The notes: generated by a model not told the origin, from the letters alone. A stretch of DNA of 64,000 bases from Bacteroidales bacterium (GCA_016709865.1 JADJLX010000002.1:62001-126000), one strand, 5' to 3'. Numbered from the stretch's first letter, positions 9,612-18,348 are shown. Made by a program: numbers and translations.

Positions 9612-9625
9612 GTTAATAAATTAAC
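9612..9625. promoter_or_regulatory. palindromic promoter motif before lipoprotein
   Basis: GTTAATAAATTAAC, preceded by GGAACAATTTTTGCT, 21 bp before the ATG. Closely similar motifs stand before five other cassette genes (10978, 17179, 22357, 32404, 34133). A shared promoter or operator is inferred. Confidence 0.5.
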
Positions 9626-9645
9626 AATCATTTCTATAAACCTAG

Positions 9646-10254
9646 ATGGACATGAAAAAAATCACTTTCCTACTATTTCTCATCTGCTTCAGTGCATGTG
9701 AAGATTCGAATTATTGTACAGATATAATAAAAGGGAAACCTGATAAAAATCTGATTGCTGAATCTGATTTAAATATTGTCAATTCTCTTTTCAATGCAAA
9801 TAATTTAAGCTTGGACAATTTTTTGGTTTATCGTCTTCAGAAAGATAATATAGGGTACAATCACGTTAGATGTTACCAATATGTTAATAATCTTCAGGTT
9901 TTTAGTGATGAAGTAATTTTTCATTTTAATAGCCAAAATCAATATAACTTCTTGTCTGGAGAAATTATTTCTGAGATTAATTTAAGCCCAGATCCGAAGA
10001 TGAGCAAGAATGAAGCAGTGGATTTTTTCCTCGAGCTTGTTGATGACGATGGCTTCTATACAAGTAAAAGCTTAAAAAATGAATGTTTCCTATGTGAGAT
10101 TGGATATTATGACTTAAATGCCGGATCTGGAAATTCAGCACATAATTTTAAACTTGCCTGGAAAATCCATCAGGAGGATTCAGATATTCCATTCGCCTAT
10201 ATAAATGACACTGACAAGACAAAGATTTATTATGACAATGGAGTTAGATATTAA
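9646..10254 (+). CDS. cassette lipoprotein of unknown family (202 aa)
   Basis: 202 residues; an alternative start two codons on (ATGAAAAAAATC at 9652) is equally good. Signal MKKITFLLFLICFSAC gives lipidation at about residue 18. The mature part carries NKLV-type mixed strands and an NEAVDFFLELVDDDGFY helix. The segment around YNFLSGEIISEINLSPDPKMSKNEAVDFF resembles PepSY-like propeptide repeats only faintly. Single gene of its unit, under the palindromic promoter motif. Function not recognised. Confidence 0.75.
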   Translation: MDMKKITFLLFLICFSACEDSNYCTDIIKGKPDKNLIAESDLNIVNSLFNANNLSLDNFLVYRLQKDNIGYNHVRCYQYVNNLQVFSDEVIFHFNSQNQYNFLSGEIISEINLSPDPKMSKNEAVDFFLELVDDDGFYTSKSLKNECFLCEIGYYDLNAGSGNSAHNFKLAWKIHQEDSDIPFAYINDTDKTKIYYDNGVRY

Positions 10255-10415
10255 TTTCATATTAAGAAAACACACCTAAGCATAACGGTTTCTTGGTTAA
10301 ATTTCTTCATAAAATGGACAATTTTTTAATCGCAGAGTGACCGTTTACCATGACAAATTTGTATATCAAGACAAATCCTGCTGGATAATTGAGTTTTAAT
10401 TCCAGGCCTAAGCAT

Positions 10416-10760
10416 AACCCGGATGGTATAGGTAATTGCCTTCGCCAGCCCGGACCAATTCGTAATCACCCCAATGTCTATCACCGTAATTTACACCCAC
10501 TTATCAAGTTTTGTAAGCCGTGACTAATCCTTCTACTGTGACAAAGCCAATGGGGCTGTCGGCCTTCGCGCCGTTGTCATGGTTTTTGCATCACCATCGT
10601 GACAATTTTATCATACCGTGACAAACCCTGCTCACTTATCGGGACACACTCATCTGGACCATTTTATCGTGACATCCAAATCCTGCTCACTTATCGGGAC
10701 TGTGCAAAAACACATGCCAACCCCGACACAGACGGCAACTCCCCATACCACCGAGCCGTT
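10416..10760 (+). repeat. attC-like block 5 (345 bp, type I)
   Basis: Left AACCCGGATGGTATAGG, right CCATACCACCGAGCCGTT. Both flanks have the same arm (GGCCTAAGCATAAC / GTTATGCTTAAGCC), so here the outer stem is extended to about 14 more pairs. Confidence 0.8.
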
Positions 10761-10822
10761 ATGCTTAAGCCTCAGACTGTTCCGTGACAAATTCGACTAG
10801 GCCGAAAAGGCCTAAGCATAAC
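10758..10822. repeat. leader hairpin, arm GTTATGCTTAAGCC
   Basis: GTTATGCTTAAGCC at the left, GGCCTAAGCATAAC at the right, followed by CGGTTTCGAAGTAAA as at 9457. Near copy of the 9392 leader. Confidence 0.65.
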
Positions 10823-10977
10823 GGTTTCGAAGTAAATTTTCGTCATAATATGGACAATTTCTTAATCGCTGACGGACCATAAATCGTGACAAATTTGTTA
10901 ATCAAGACAAATCCTACTCCCCTATCAGGACAAGGCAAAATCTCGGATTAAAATGCTCCATTGGAACGATTTTTGAT

Positions 10978-10991
10978 GTTAATTTATTAAC
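10978..10991. promoter_or_regulatory. palindromic promoter motif
   Basis: GTTAATTTATTAAC preceded by TTGGAACGATTTTTGAT, 18 bp before the ATG at 11009. Confidence 0.5.
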
Positions 10992-11008
10992 AAACTAAAT
11001 CCAGATAT

Positions 11009-11527
11009 ATGAAAAGATTAAGTCTAATAATTGGTCTATCAATTTTCTTCTTCATATTCTCTTGCAAAAAATCTGAGAATGATTCTCTATCATCTTTTAA
11101 GGCGCTGAAAGATGGAGCTGAATGGATCGCCACATCTAATTATTCTTACTTACATAAAACTGACAATTCTATTTCAATTTATGGAAGAAAGAAAAATTCT
11201 AAAAATTACGAAGAGGAGGGTTTATATCTTTCATTCTACATTTCTGACATTTCAGAATTGAATACCATCACTAAATTTTCGTCTTCCTGGAATAAAACTA
11301 TTGGTGGAGATTTACTTACTGATAGTTATGTAATAGATTCAATTTCAGCCAATTTTATTCAAATAACATCACTTGATACAATAAATAGACAAATTTCTGG
11401 GATATTCGAGGTAAAACTTCTCAAAGACAAAAGATTATCTAATGCTGGAGAAATAATGAACTTTACCTCTGGACAGTTTAATCTCAACTATCAGGAAGAA
11501 TTTCTATATAATTCAAAGTCAAAATAA
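11009..11527 (+). CDS. cassette lipoprotein, DUF6252/DUF5025-like pattern
   Basis: 172 residues. Signal peptide with lipobox FIFSC (Cys about residue 19), then KKSENDSLSSFKALKDGAEWIAT and later GRKKNSKNYEEEGLYLSFYI. A short linker, then 'kA-x-kDG-x-eW' and an 'i-x-i-x-G' strand, recalls the beta-sandwich lipoproteins grouped as DUF6252/DUF5025 in Bacteroidota. I am not certain of the family. ISGIFEVKLL near residue 128 fits the expected late strand. Sole gene of its unit. Surface or periplasmic location is inferred. Confidence 0.72.
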   Translation: MKRLSLIIGLSIFFFIFSCKKSENDSLSSFKALKDGAEWIATSNYSYLHKTDNSISIYGRKKNSKNYEEEGLYLSFYISDISELNTITKFSSSWNKTIGGDLLTDSYVIDSISANFIQITSLDTINRQISGIFEVKLLKDKRLSNAGEIMNFTSGQFNLNYQEEFLYNSKSK

Positions 11528-11637
11528 TAGATTTAGACATCCCTTACTTGATTATTATAATACTCCATACTTTAACAGAAACTGTTTATAGTGACAAATC
11601 CTGCTAAGAATCAAGTTTTAATTCCAGGCCTAAGCAT

Positions 11638-11982
11638 AACCCGGATGGTATAGGTAATTGCCTTCGCCAGCCCGGACCAATTCGCAATCACTCCAATGTC
11701 TATCACCGTAACTTACACCCACTTATCCAGTTTAGTATACCGTGACTATTCCTGCTACCGTGACAAAGCCAATGGGGCTGTCGGCCGACCCGCCGTTGTC
11801 ATGGTTTTTGCATCACCATCGTGACAATTTTATCATACCGTGACAAACCCTGCTCACTTATCGGGACACACTTATCTGGACCACTTTATCGTGACATCCA
11901 AATCCTGCTCATCTATCGGGACTGTGCAAAAACACATGCCAACCCCGACACAGACGGCAACTCCCCATACCACCGAGCCGTT
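11638..11982 (+). repeat. attC-like block 6 (345 bp, type I)
   Basis: Left AACCCGGATGGTATAGG, right CCATACCACCGAGCCGTT. Left arm AAGCATAAC (previous unit), right arm GTTAGCATT (next unit). Confidence 0.8.
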
Positions 11983-12068
11983 AGCATTCAGGCCCGCTTC
12001 GCGCCTACCGGGACAATTTCTCATACCGTGACAACTACGTAACCTTGCCAGATGGCCCAAATGCTAAC
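11980..12068. repeat. leader hairpin, arm GTTAGCATTCAGGCCC
   Basis: GTTAGCATTCAGGCCC pairs with GGCCCAAATGCTAAC; the interior carries CGCTTCGCGCCTACCGGGAC. The same leader type occurs at 5266, 19093 and 35391. Confidence 0.68.
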
Positions 12069-12208
12069 CGAAAAGGCGGGCTTTCACTCGACGGCCGGGA
12101 TTCAAAACACTTTATAACCTTGATTATACACAAAATCTAAATCTTTGAGAATTCAGAGATCTTTATAATTAAGAATTTCATAACTTTATAATATCAAATC
12201 CTATTGCA

Positions 12209-12655
12209 ATGAAAAAGTACATCATTCTTATTACATTTTCGCTGTTATGCATTGATTGTGAAAGAGATCTATTTGATAAAGATGATCCAACTATTTTAGA
12301 AAAAGATAGCTTCTCTGAAGGAATTTATATGGGTTATTTTGTACTCCAAGACCAGCGATACTGGTGCGAAATTGAATTTAAAAGTAATACATATGAAGAA
12401 TGGCCATCAGGAGGTGCCTTATATCAAAAAGAGATGAGTTGCCTTACTACAGGATCATTTAGCATTAATAATACTATATTAAAATATGACCTTGACAAAT
12501 ACAAATTCCCGACCTTTTTTATTCCATGTAATCCAGAAATGATTCTACCAGGGGACTACAAGATCAACTTAATAACTATGAATGATTCTTTAGTTTTCAG
12601 TAAAGGTGTCGGAAAAGATAAAATTAAATATCATCTAATCAAAATATTAAAATAA
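12209..12655 (+). CDS. cassette lipoprotein, paralogue of the 22.4-kb gene
   Basis: 148 residues. Signal MKKYIILITFSLLCIDC (lipobox LCIDC, Cys 17). Paralogous to the lipoprotein at 22424-22843: shared G-x-YMG-x-F, Q-x(2)-W, SGG-x(2)-x-QK, CLT-x-GS-x-x-IN and CN-x(5)-PG/MG-x-Y-x-I. The conserved Cys residues may form a disulfide. The fold looks like an all-beta lipocalin-type barrel of about 120 residues, which is inference. ATAACTTTAT 20-30 bp upstream may be the -7 region. Unit arm AGCATT at both ends, but the closing block is deleted (see 12811-12840). Confidence 0.77.
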   Translation: MKKYIILITFSLLCIDCERDLFDKDDPTILEKDSFSEGIYMGYFVLQDQRYWCEIEFKSNTYEEWPSGGALYQKEMSCLTTGSFSINNTILKYDLDKYKFPTFFIPCNPEMILPGDYKINLITMNDSLVFSKGVGKDKIKYHLIKILK

Positions 12656-12810
12656 ACTATAAAAACCTTTCTCCGGATAAACCAAAACTGCGTAATTGCT
12701 GTTTACAAAATAACACAATCGTGACAAATCCTGCCTGTTTGCCAGGATTTAAAATCGTGACAAATCAGATATCGTGACAAATTCTTTACATCGGGACAGT
12801 TTTAATTCTG

Positions 12811-12840
12811 GCCCGTATGCTAAAACGAGTTAGCATTTAT
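12811..12840 (+). repeat. collapsed block (scar)
   Basis: The closing arm of one unit and the opening arm of the next meet almost directly: GTATGCTAAAACGAGTTAGC. Only about eight bases stand where other junctions have 270-345 bp, a deletion between AAC and GTT. Confidence 0.6.
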
Positions 12841-12920
12841 GCAGCGTTCCGCTCCTACCGGGACAATTTACTTATAGTGTGACAGTTACGCAACCTTTGA
12901 CAGATCCCACAAATGCTAAC
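12829..12920. repeat. leader hairpin, arm GTTAGCATTTATGC
   Basis: GTTAGCATTTATGC at the left; CACAAATGCTAAC at the right. The interior contains CGTTCCGCTCCTACCGGGAC, like the leaders at 11980 and about 46540. Confidence 0.6.
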
Positions 12921-13041
12921 CAGACAGATTTCTCCATGATTCAGGATTTAATAGAATTGATTTATAACTAGTAATGCACCATGTTTCTCACTCTGTTAGT
13001 TTAATATGGCTTCCATTAAGAAATTTTCTTAATTAATTTTA

Positions 13042-13072
13042 TTGTTATATTAATGTTTCAAATGTAACTTTG
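13042..13072 (+). promoter_or_regulatory. Bacteroidota-type promoter
   Basis: TTG at 13042, 20 bp gap, TAACTTTG at 13065-13072, agreeing with the TTG-N19-TAnnTTTG form. It lies 15 bp before the ATG at 13088, which argues against the upstream TTG start at 13070 lying inside the box. Confidence 0.55.
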
Positions 13073-13087
13073 AAAAAATATTCAAAT

Positions 13088-13618
13088 ATGACTAGAATCG
13101 TATTTCTTTTTCTTATAAGCCTTCAATTAACTTCTTGTTATAGGGAATCTAGAAATCTTCCTGAAGCAAAAGAATCTGTTAGTTTTAATCCGAGTACACT
13201 AAATAGTGATTTTGAAGCCTATAAGCAATTTAAAGGACAATTATTATATCTCCCAGTTTATTCAAATGTCCCATATCAGATTGATACATTGAAATTTGAT
13301 ATGAGTGCTTTTGTTGCAATTCATAACACCGACCTTAATAATAGTATCCTTTTATCAAAAGTCTTGTATTTCAATCAAGACGGTAGATTAGTAGATGATT
13401 TCTTACCAAATGGCACAATTACTATTAAACCTTTAGCTACTAAAGACTTCTATATCCCATATGAAGATCAGAGTGGCACTGGGGCTAATTTCCTCATCGA
13501 ATGGTCTGCCGATTCGCTTGTGAATGAACCACTAATAGAATCAATAACGATTTGTGTCAAGCCAAATAATTCCGTTGCAATTTTGAGTCAGGGTAAGATT
13601 ATGAGGGTGAAAAAATAG
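13088..13618 (+). CDS. cassette lipoprotein (DUF3124-like pattern)
   Basis: About 176 residues from the ATG at 13088 (MTRIVFLFLISLQLTSC, lipobox LTSC). The mature part has KGQLLYLPVYSNVPYQIDTLKFDMSAFVAIHNTDLNNSILLSKVLYFNQDGRLVDDFL and LKPLATKDFYIPYEDQSGTGANFLIEW-type segments. This order of motifs (cute 'lPvYS', 'l-x-IHN-x-D', 'Y-x-dG-x-Lv', 'l-P-x-at-x-x-F-x-i', 'GtGANFlv-x-W') is that of DUF3124 secreted proteins. The role is unknown. It is the last plus-strand gene before a minus-strand gene, and its stop is 20 bp from the end of that gene (convergent). Confidence 0.78.
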   Translation: MTRIVFLFLISLQLTSCYRESRNLPEAKESVSFNPSTLNSDFEAYKQFKGQLLYLPVYSNVPYQIDTLKFDMSAFVAIHNTDLNNSILLSKVLYFNQDGRLVDDFLPNGTITIKPLATKDFYIPYEDQSGTGANFLIEWSADSLVNEPLIESITICVKPNNSVAILSQGKIMRVKK

Positions 13619-13638
13619 AATAAACTAACCTGGTCACT

Positions 13639-14535
13639 TTAGTGCAAAGGTTTTTTCTTAAGCATTCCGCCTTTTGCGGACCCTAATTTATGGGTTACAA
13701 TAAATGCATTATGATCAATAGTTTCAATTTCTCGATGCAACTTCGCAAGTTCCAGTTTTGTAATTACAACAAACAGAATATCTTGGTTATTTAGGCCACT
13801 TTCTAATGCACCTTTGCCTATAATCCCCCTTTTACCCATATATACTGAGACACCCCTACCTAACTTTTGGATTATTGCTTTTCTAATTACTTTACTATAA
13901 TCTGAAATTATCGTCACGCCAATATATTCTTCAATTCCCTGAGAAACATAGTCAATGGCTCGCGAAGCCACAATATAAGTCAGGATTGAATATAAAGCAG
14001 TCTCGATATCGAATGCAACGGCTGCTATACTAAAAATTACAATGTTAATTATGAGGATAAATTCACCCACCTGTGTTGCAAACTTTCTGCTAAAGAACAG
14101 GGCTAGAATTTCCGTGCCATCCAGCACACTCGCACCCCGCATCGCCATACCAACACCCGATCCAAGAAAAATCCCCCCAAATACAGCAATTAATAATTTA
14201 TCTTCCGTTACTACTGGAAAATGAATGAACTCGACAGAAAGGGATAATGCAATTATTGCCAATAATGTCTTTATGCCAAACTTAAGGGATATCTGTTTAA
14301 TGCCCATTAAGATAAAGGGGAAATTTATAACAAAAATCAAAACAGATAAATTCCAATCAAATAACCTGGAAAGTAATAGTGATATGCCAGTCACTCCACC
14401 GTCTAATAATTCATTTGGAACCAAAAAACATTCCAAACCAATGCTAGCACTAAAAACTCCAATACCTATTAACAGAGTATCCTTTATATTATTGAAAAGA
14501 TCTGACCTAAGCTGCCTATTTCTCATAATTGCCAC
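13639..14535 (-). CDS. YitT-family membrane protein (DUF161 + DUF2179)
   Basis: 298 residues. Five to six hydrophobic segments in the first 200 residues (LIGIGVFSASIGLECFLVPNELLDGGVTGISLLLS is the family's opening). Residues about 205-290 match DUF2179 (GVTIISDYSKVIRKAIIQKLGRGVSVYMGKRG). Widespread inner-membrane protein of unknown substrate. It is on the minus strand, unlike nearly all genes of the array, and has no array leader upstream. It may be old chromosomal DNA between units or a reversed insertion. Confidence 0.88.
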   Translation of the reverse strand: MAIMRNRQLRSDLFNNIKDTLLIGIGVFSASIGLECFLVPNELLDGGVTGISLLLSRLFDWNLSVLIFVINFPFILMGIKQISLKFGIKTLLAIIALSLSVEFIHFPVVTEDKLLIAVFGGIFLGSGVGMAMRGASVLDGTEILALFFSRKFATQVGEFILIINIVIFSIAAVAFDIETALYSILTYIVASRAIDYVSQGIEEYIGVTIISDYSKVIRKAIIQKLGRGVSVYMGKRGIIGKGALESGLNNQDILFVVITKLELAKLHREIETIDHNAFIVTHKLGSAKGGMLKKKPLH

Positions 14536-15036
14536 ATTTGATTACAAATATAATCTTTTCGGATAGTAATAAAAATATCAACGTTCCCCATACATATCCT
14601 TTAACTATTTTTTAAAAATACTGGCGATAAAATGGTTTATAACCTTAACTTGATCAGAATTCTAATTTTAAAATACTAGCTAGACAAATCCTGCACTTAA
14701 TCCAGGACTGAAAACCTTGAAAAATTTCACTTATCGTGACAAATTCGTTGCATCGGGATAGTTTTAAAACAGGCACAAATCCTGCATAAATATTTTGTCC
14801 TGTAAAATCAATTTTCTTAACTTGTGCTTCCATAAGTTTCAGATATTATTGGATGAGTACTTGGTAACTATTCAAATCTAATAACTATTCTGAAACTTAT
14901 GTTTTTACAAACATAGGGCCTAACAACGCATACTTTCACTGACAAAGGTTCAAAAATACAAATTTACTGAAACTCGAATTGGTTGGAGTTTGACAATAAG
15001 ATTGCTATCTTTAGATGAACAGAAAAAACAAGGATT
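14536..15036. other. gene-free stretch with IS remnant and block fragment
   Basis: Contains degenerate GTGACAAATTCG/CATCGGGATAG motifs (14675-14770), the remnant of an IS110 transposase start (14803-14838) and CCTAACAACGC at about 14926, which looks like the first bases of an AACAACG-type block. No complete block or gene. Confidence 0.5.
14803..14838 (-). pseudogene. N-terminal remnant of an IS110-type transposase
   Basis: The minus strand reads MEAQVKKIDFTG, matching the first residues of the complete transposase at 37473-38543 (MQTQVTKKIDFTG). Similarity stops after FTG. Downstream in the minus sense nothing further is seen, so only the 5' tip is left. Confidence 0.6.
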
Positions 15037-15447
15037 ATGAATAAAATAGTTTTGAATAGATTGGATTATCTAAGGATAAAAAAGTGCATCAGTGACGCGA
15101 AACAGTTTAAATCGATAAGTGCATCAGAAGAAGAGACTTTACTAAAAGAATTGAACTCTGCTAAAATTGTTGAGCCACAAGAAATTCCAGATAATGTGGT
15201 AACCATGAATTCAGTTGTCAGGATAAGTTTTCTTAACACAAATAAACAGATTGAATTTCAGATAGTATACCCAAATCAAGCTAGTTTAAAAGACAACAAA
15301 ATTTCAATTTTTTCTCCGATTGCCACTGCATTAATTGGCTACAAAATAAAGGACGAGATTGAATGGATTGTCCCAGCAGGTCTAACTAGAATCAGGATTG
15401 ATAAAATTATTTATCAACCGGAAGCGTCAGGCAATTTTAACCTGTAA
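15037..15447 (+). CDS. Rnk/GreA-C-terminal-like RNA polymerase-interacting protein
   Basis: 136 residues. Residues about 45-136 match the GreA/GreB C-terminal domain as found in Rnk ('nucleoside diphosphate kinase regulator'): VTMNSVVRISFLN, FQIVYPNQASLKDNKISIFSPIATALIGYKIKDEIEW and the ending IIYQPEASGNF. The N-terminal 45 residues are short, as in Rnk, not the long coiled coil of GreA. Such proteins bind RNA polymerase near the secondary channel. Followed 63 bp later by the HhH-GPD-like gene. Confidence 0.85.
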   Translation: MNKIVLNRLDYLRIKKCISDAKQFKSISASEEETLLKELNSAKIVEPQEIPDNVVTMNSVVRISFLNTNKQIEFQIVYPNQASLKDNKISIFSPIATALIGYKIKDEIEWIVPAGLTRIRIDKIIYQPEASGNFNL

Positions 15448-15510
15448 GTATTATATTACACAACCATGAAATTTATTTTTTATAAGAATTTACCATAAAG
15501 CTTAACTGAC

Positions 15511-16260
15511 ATGGACATAAAATGGGATATAACCGAAAGTGACATTCAGAAAATAATTGATTTCGTTAATCAACATAAAAATCCTTTTGTGGAGAAAAGG
15601 ATTGAACAAAACATATACCGACACAACCTTCATATTGACAAAGATTCTGTCCTAAAATGTATGTTAATGTGCTTATTAACATCACAACAACGCTCTGGTC
15701 CTGACAGTATGACTAACGTTTTCCTTAGGCAGAATCCTTTCCCTTTGACCTATTCGATTATATCTCATGTTGAGGATGTTGAAGATTATGTAAGATGGGT
15801 ATTACAAAAGAATAGTTTGAGTCGGTTTATAAATAAGATACCTGCCTTTTTCGCTATCAATTTGAGCTATCTGGAAGATACCAAATGGTTATTGCTAACA
15901 AATATTGAAAGCCTTCTTGAAGATCAGGTGACTAAACAAACTGAAAGAATTGTTGCAGATAGTATTGATCAATCTTTTAAAGGATTTGGTTCTAAACAAG
16001 CTCGTAATTTTTTACAAGCATTAGGCATCACAAAATTTGAAATTCCAATTGACTCGAGAATATCGAATTGGTTGAATGACTTTGGCTTTCCTGTTACACT
16101 ATCTGCAACTGCATTGCAAGAAAAAGCTTATTATCATTTTGTATCTGATGGTATCCAGCTACTCTGTGAAAGGGCTAATATATATCCTTGTGTTCTTGAT
16201 GCAGCAATATTTTCAAGTTTTGACAATGGACAATGGACAAAAGAAAATGCCATATACTAA
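15511..16260 (+). CDS. HhH-GPD-like DNA glycosylase/lyase-related protein
   Basis: 249 residues. The region about 150-190 reads SFKGFGSKQARNFLQALG, then IPIDSRISNWLND. This looks like a helix-hairpin-helix followed by the catalytic Asp loop of HhH-GPD glycosylases, closest to the Ogg2 type (G-x-G-x-KE-x-SHFLRN ... DRHI). The candidate catalytic Lys (GSKQA) and Asp (IDSRI) are both present. CLLTSQQRSGPDS near residue 55 corresponds to the usual 'lLsqQ' helix. A role in removing damaged bases is inferred. It shares a unit with the Rnk-like gene; that unit closes with CACAAATGCTAAC at 16611. Confidence 0.65.
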   Translation: MDIKWDITESDIQKIIDFVNQHKNPFVEKRIEQNIYRHNLHIDKDSVLKCMLMCLLTSQQRSGPDSMTNVFLRQNPFPLTYSIISHVEDVEDYVRWVLQKNSLSRFINKIPAFFAINLSYLEDTKWLLLTNIESLLEDQVTKQTERIVADSIDQSFKGFGSKQARNFLQALGITKFEIPIDSRISNWLNDFGFPVTLSATALQEKAYYHFVSDGIQLLCERANIYPCVLDAAIFSSFDNGQWTKENAIY

Positions 16261-16610
16261 ACTCATTCGTTCACATAAGAAAGAAAATATATGAATTGAA
16301 TCCCACCAATGAGGTAAATGAAATTTTTCGGATTTTGTAGTCAAAGCACCAAATCCTGCCTGTTAGGCTGGACTGAAAATCTTAACAAATTTCAGTTATC
16401 GTTACAAATTCTTTTGATCGGGACAGTTTTAAAATAAGGACAAATGCTAAATAATGGGCTACAACTTTTAACCGGACTTAATCAGATGTTAATAAAACAT
16501 CAGCCCCATGACAAATCCAGCCTGTTAGCAATGACTGAAAACCGTGACAAATTTCAGTTATTGTGACAAATTCTTCGCATCGGGACAGTTTTAATTTAAG
16601 CACAAATGCT
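16261..16610. other. gene-free stretch with duplicated unit end
   Basis: Two parallel copies of a unit tail: about 16350-16450 and 16500-16613 both run from a GACAAATCCTGCC/TGTTAG motif through AAATTTCAGTTAT and CGGGACAGTTTTAA to ACAAATGCTAA. The first copy has lost its block (ATGCTAAATAATGGG). Confidence 0.5.
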
Positions 16611-16955
16611 AACCCGGATGGTATAGGTAATTGCCTTCGCCAGCCCGGACCAATTCATAATAAACCCAATGTCTATCACCGTAATTTATACCCACTTATC
16701 AGGTTTTGTATACCGTGACTAATCCTGCTACCGTGACAAAGCCAATGGGGCTGTCGGCCTTCGCGCCGTTGTCATGGTTTTTGCATCACCATCGTGACAA
16801 TTTTATCATACCGTGACAAACCCTGCTCACTTATCGGGACACACTCATCTGGACCATTTTATCGTGACATCCAAATCCTGCTCATCTATCGGGACTGTGC
16901 AAAAACACATGCCAACCCCGACACAGACGGCAACTCCCCATACCACCGAGCCGTT
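16611..16955 (+). repeat. attC-like block 7 (345 bp, type I)
   Basis: Left AACCCGGATGGTATAGG, right CCATACCACCGAGCCGTT, nearly identical to blocks 3, 5, 6 and 9. Left arm AAATGCT, right arm AGGTTTC. Confidence 0.8.
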
Positions 16956-17116
16956 AGGTTTCATTGCCTTCGAAAAACCGAGTAACTGCCTGTATGACAA
17001 ATTATCATGACACTTAGAGCTCATCACTTTTCGGGACTACTTCATCTTCCAATCTTCTCTTGACGTGATAGTTTTCTGCTGTTTATCGGGACTTAAAAAG
17101 GCAACAGAAACCTAAC
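16953..17116. repeat. leader hairpin, arm GTTAGGTTTC
   Basis: GTTAGGTTTC at the left, AGAAACCTAAC at the right, 164 bp. The arm is a variant of that of the duplicated unit. Confidence 0.58.
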
Positions 17117-17178
17117 GGTCGTTTTAAAGTTGCAACTTGACGGTTAACTTCTTAGCATTTAATGGAATGATTTTTGCT

Positions 17179-17192
17179 GTGAATAAAATAAC
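17179..17192. promoter_or_regulatory. palindromic promoter motif (degenerate)
   Basis: GTGAATAAAATAAC preceded by GGAATGATTTTTGCT. TATCTTTG at 17204-17211 could be the -7 box for the ATG at 17227. Confidence 0.45.
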
Positions 17193-17226
17193 AATAAGTC
17201 TTTTATCTTTGACTAATTCTTACAAA

Positions 17227-17658
17227 ATGAAAGCATTAACGACATTCTTCTTTTTTGTTGTAATGTGCGCTGGTTGTGAAACAGATGCAGATATTGTGAA
17301 AGGATATTATGATTCTATGCACTTTGTACGTGAGGGCGGTGGGCAAATTGAATTCAATTTATATACCACCGACAACACCGAACTAAATGCTATTGTAACA
17401 AAATATAGTTTTCGTGACACAACGATTCAAATTGTTATTGATGCCAATAATGATAATACTCAAGCCTTTTCGTCTTTAAACCAGGCACTTAACAGCCAGA
17501 TTCAAATAAATGGGGATTTTAAACAATCAACATTAAAAACAGGAACTTGGGCTTATATTTATTTAGTTTCTAATAATAAAGAGACAGAAGTGACAAATAC
17601 TGAACTCAGAAACGCATTACTTAAATTTGAGCAACTTGTCAGAGGCAAAATTCAATAA
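17227..17658 (+). CDS. cassette lipoprotein of unknown family (143 aa)
   Basis: The start at 17227 is chosen because it places MKALTTFFFFVVMCAGC (lipobox MCAGC) at the N-terminus; the frame is open further upstream but that would bury the signal peptide. The mature part begins ETDADIVKGYYDSMHFVREGGGQIEFNLYTTDN, followed by mixed strands and an amphipathic C-terminal helix (TNTELRNALLKFEQLVRGKIQ). No family recognised. Sole gene of its unit. Confidence 0.75.
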   Translation: MKALTTFFFFVVMCAGCETDADIVKGYYDSMHFVREGGGQIEFNLYTTDNTELNAIVTKYSFRDTTIQIVIDANNDNTQAFSSLNQALNSQIQINGDFKQSTLKTGTWAYIYLVSNNKETEVTNTELRNALLKFEQLVRGKIQ

Positions 17659-17701
17659 TTCAAGGACGGGATTAATCCGGACAAAAATTGCAACGTAACC
17701 T

Positions 17702-17990
17702 AACACGGATGGTAGGCTTAATTGCCTTCGGCAGCCCGGACTAATCCCTAATCACCCCAAAGTCTATGAGCGCATGTTTAAGCACACTAATCAAACTTTT
17801 GGCACCATGACTACTCCTGCTACCATGACAAGGTCAATAGGGCTGCCGGCTGACGCACAAGCTGTCAAGTTTTTTGCAGCTACACTATTAAGATTTACCT
17901 TGACATGACAACTCCGTTCCATCTACCGGGACCAGCAAAAAACTCGCCAGCCCTGACACGGACAGCAACTAATCCTACCACCGGGCCGTT
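17702..17990 (+). repeat. attC-like block 8 (289 bp)
   Basis: Left AACACGGATGGTAGGC, right CTAATCCTACCACCGGGCCGTT-type end. It is related to blocks 1 and 2 but shorter than block 2. It stands before copy B of the duplicated unit, whereas the different block 2 stands before copy A. Confidence 0.75.
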
Positions 17991-18194
17991 AGGTTGCATG
18001 CTCCAAAATCTATCCACCATGTTTTATATATCTTGATAGTTTCTCCTTTCTATTATATCTTGATTCATACTTATCCAAATTTATCGTGACAATTAGATTT
18101 CGTCCATTTGCCGGGATTCAGCCGTCTGCCAAATCCTGCTTGACGTGATTGTCCTGCCCATTTATCGGGATCTGGGGATTGCACGCAACCTAAC
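17988..18194. repeat. leader hairpin of duplicated unit, copy B
   Basis: GTTAGGTTGC pairs with GCAACCTAAC, as in copy A at 6937-7143. Confidence 0.6.
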
Positions 18195-18348
18195 GGCACC
18201 CTGAAAAATTTTTCAAATTACAATGATTTGTGTAACCGGACAACTCTTAAATATCATTATTTCAGATTATTCTGTGAATAAAAATATAAGTATAAGTCCT
18301 ATCTCAAGCTAATTTTTAAATTATTAACTTTATAATAATTTCCAGACA

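Noticed and set aside
10599..10800. Short frames repeated in several type I blocks (e.g. 6796, 10618, 11840, 16813, 18934), giving similar 60-80-residue peptides
   Set aside because: They lie inside the structured repeats, lack start context, and several overlapping frames are equally 'conserved'. DNA-level identity of the blocks explains the similarity.
13070..13090. TTG start at 13070 for the DUF3124-like gene
   Set aside because: The TTG is part of a good -7 box (TAACTTTG), so it lies upstream of or at the transcript start. The ATG at 13088 also gives the better signal peptide.
17137..17227. Upstream start for the lipoprotein at 17227
   Set aside because: It would place 30 residues before the signal peptide and cover the conserved palindromic promoter motif.
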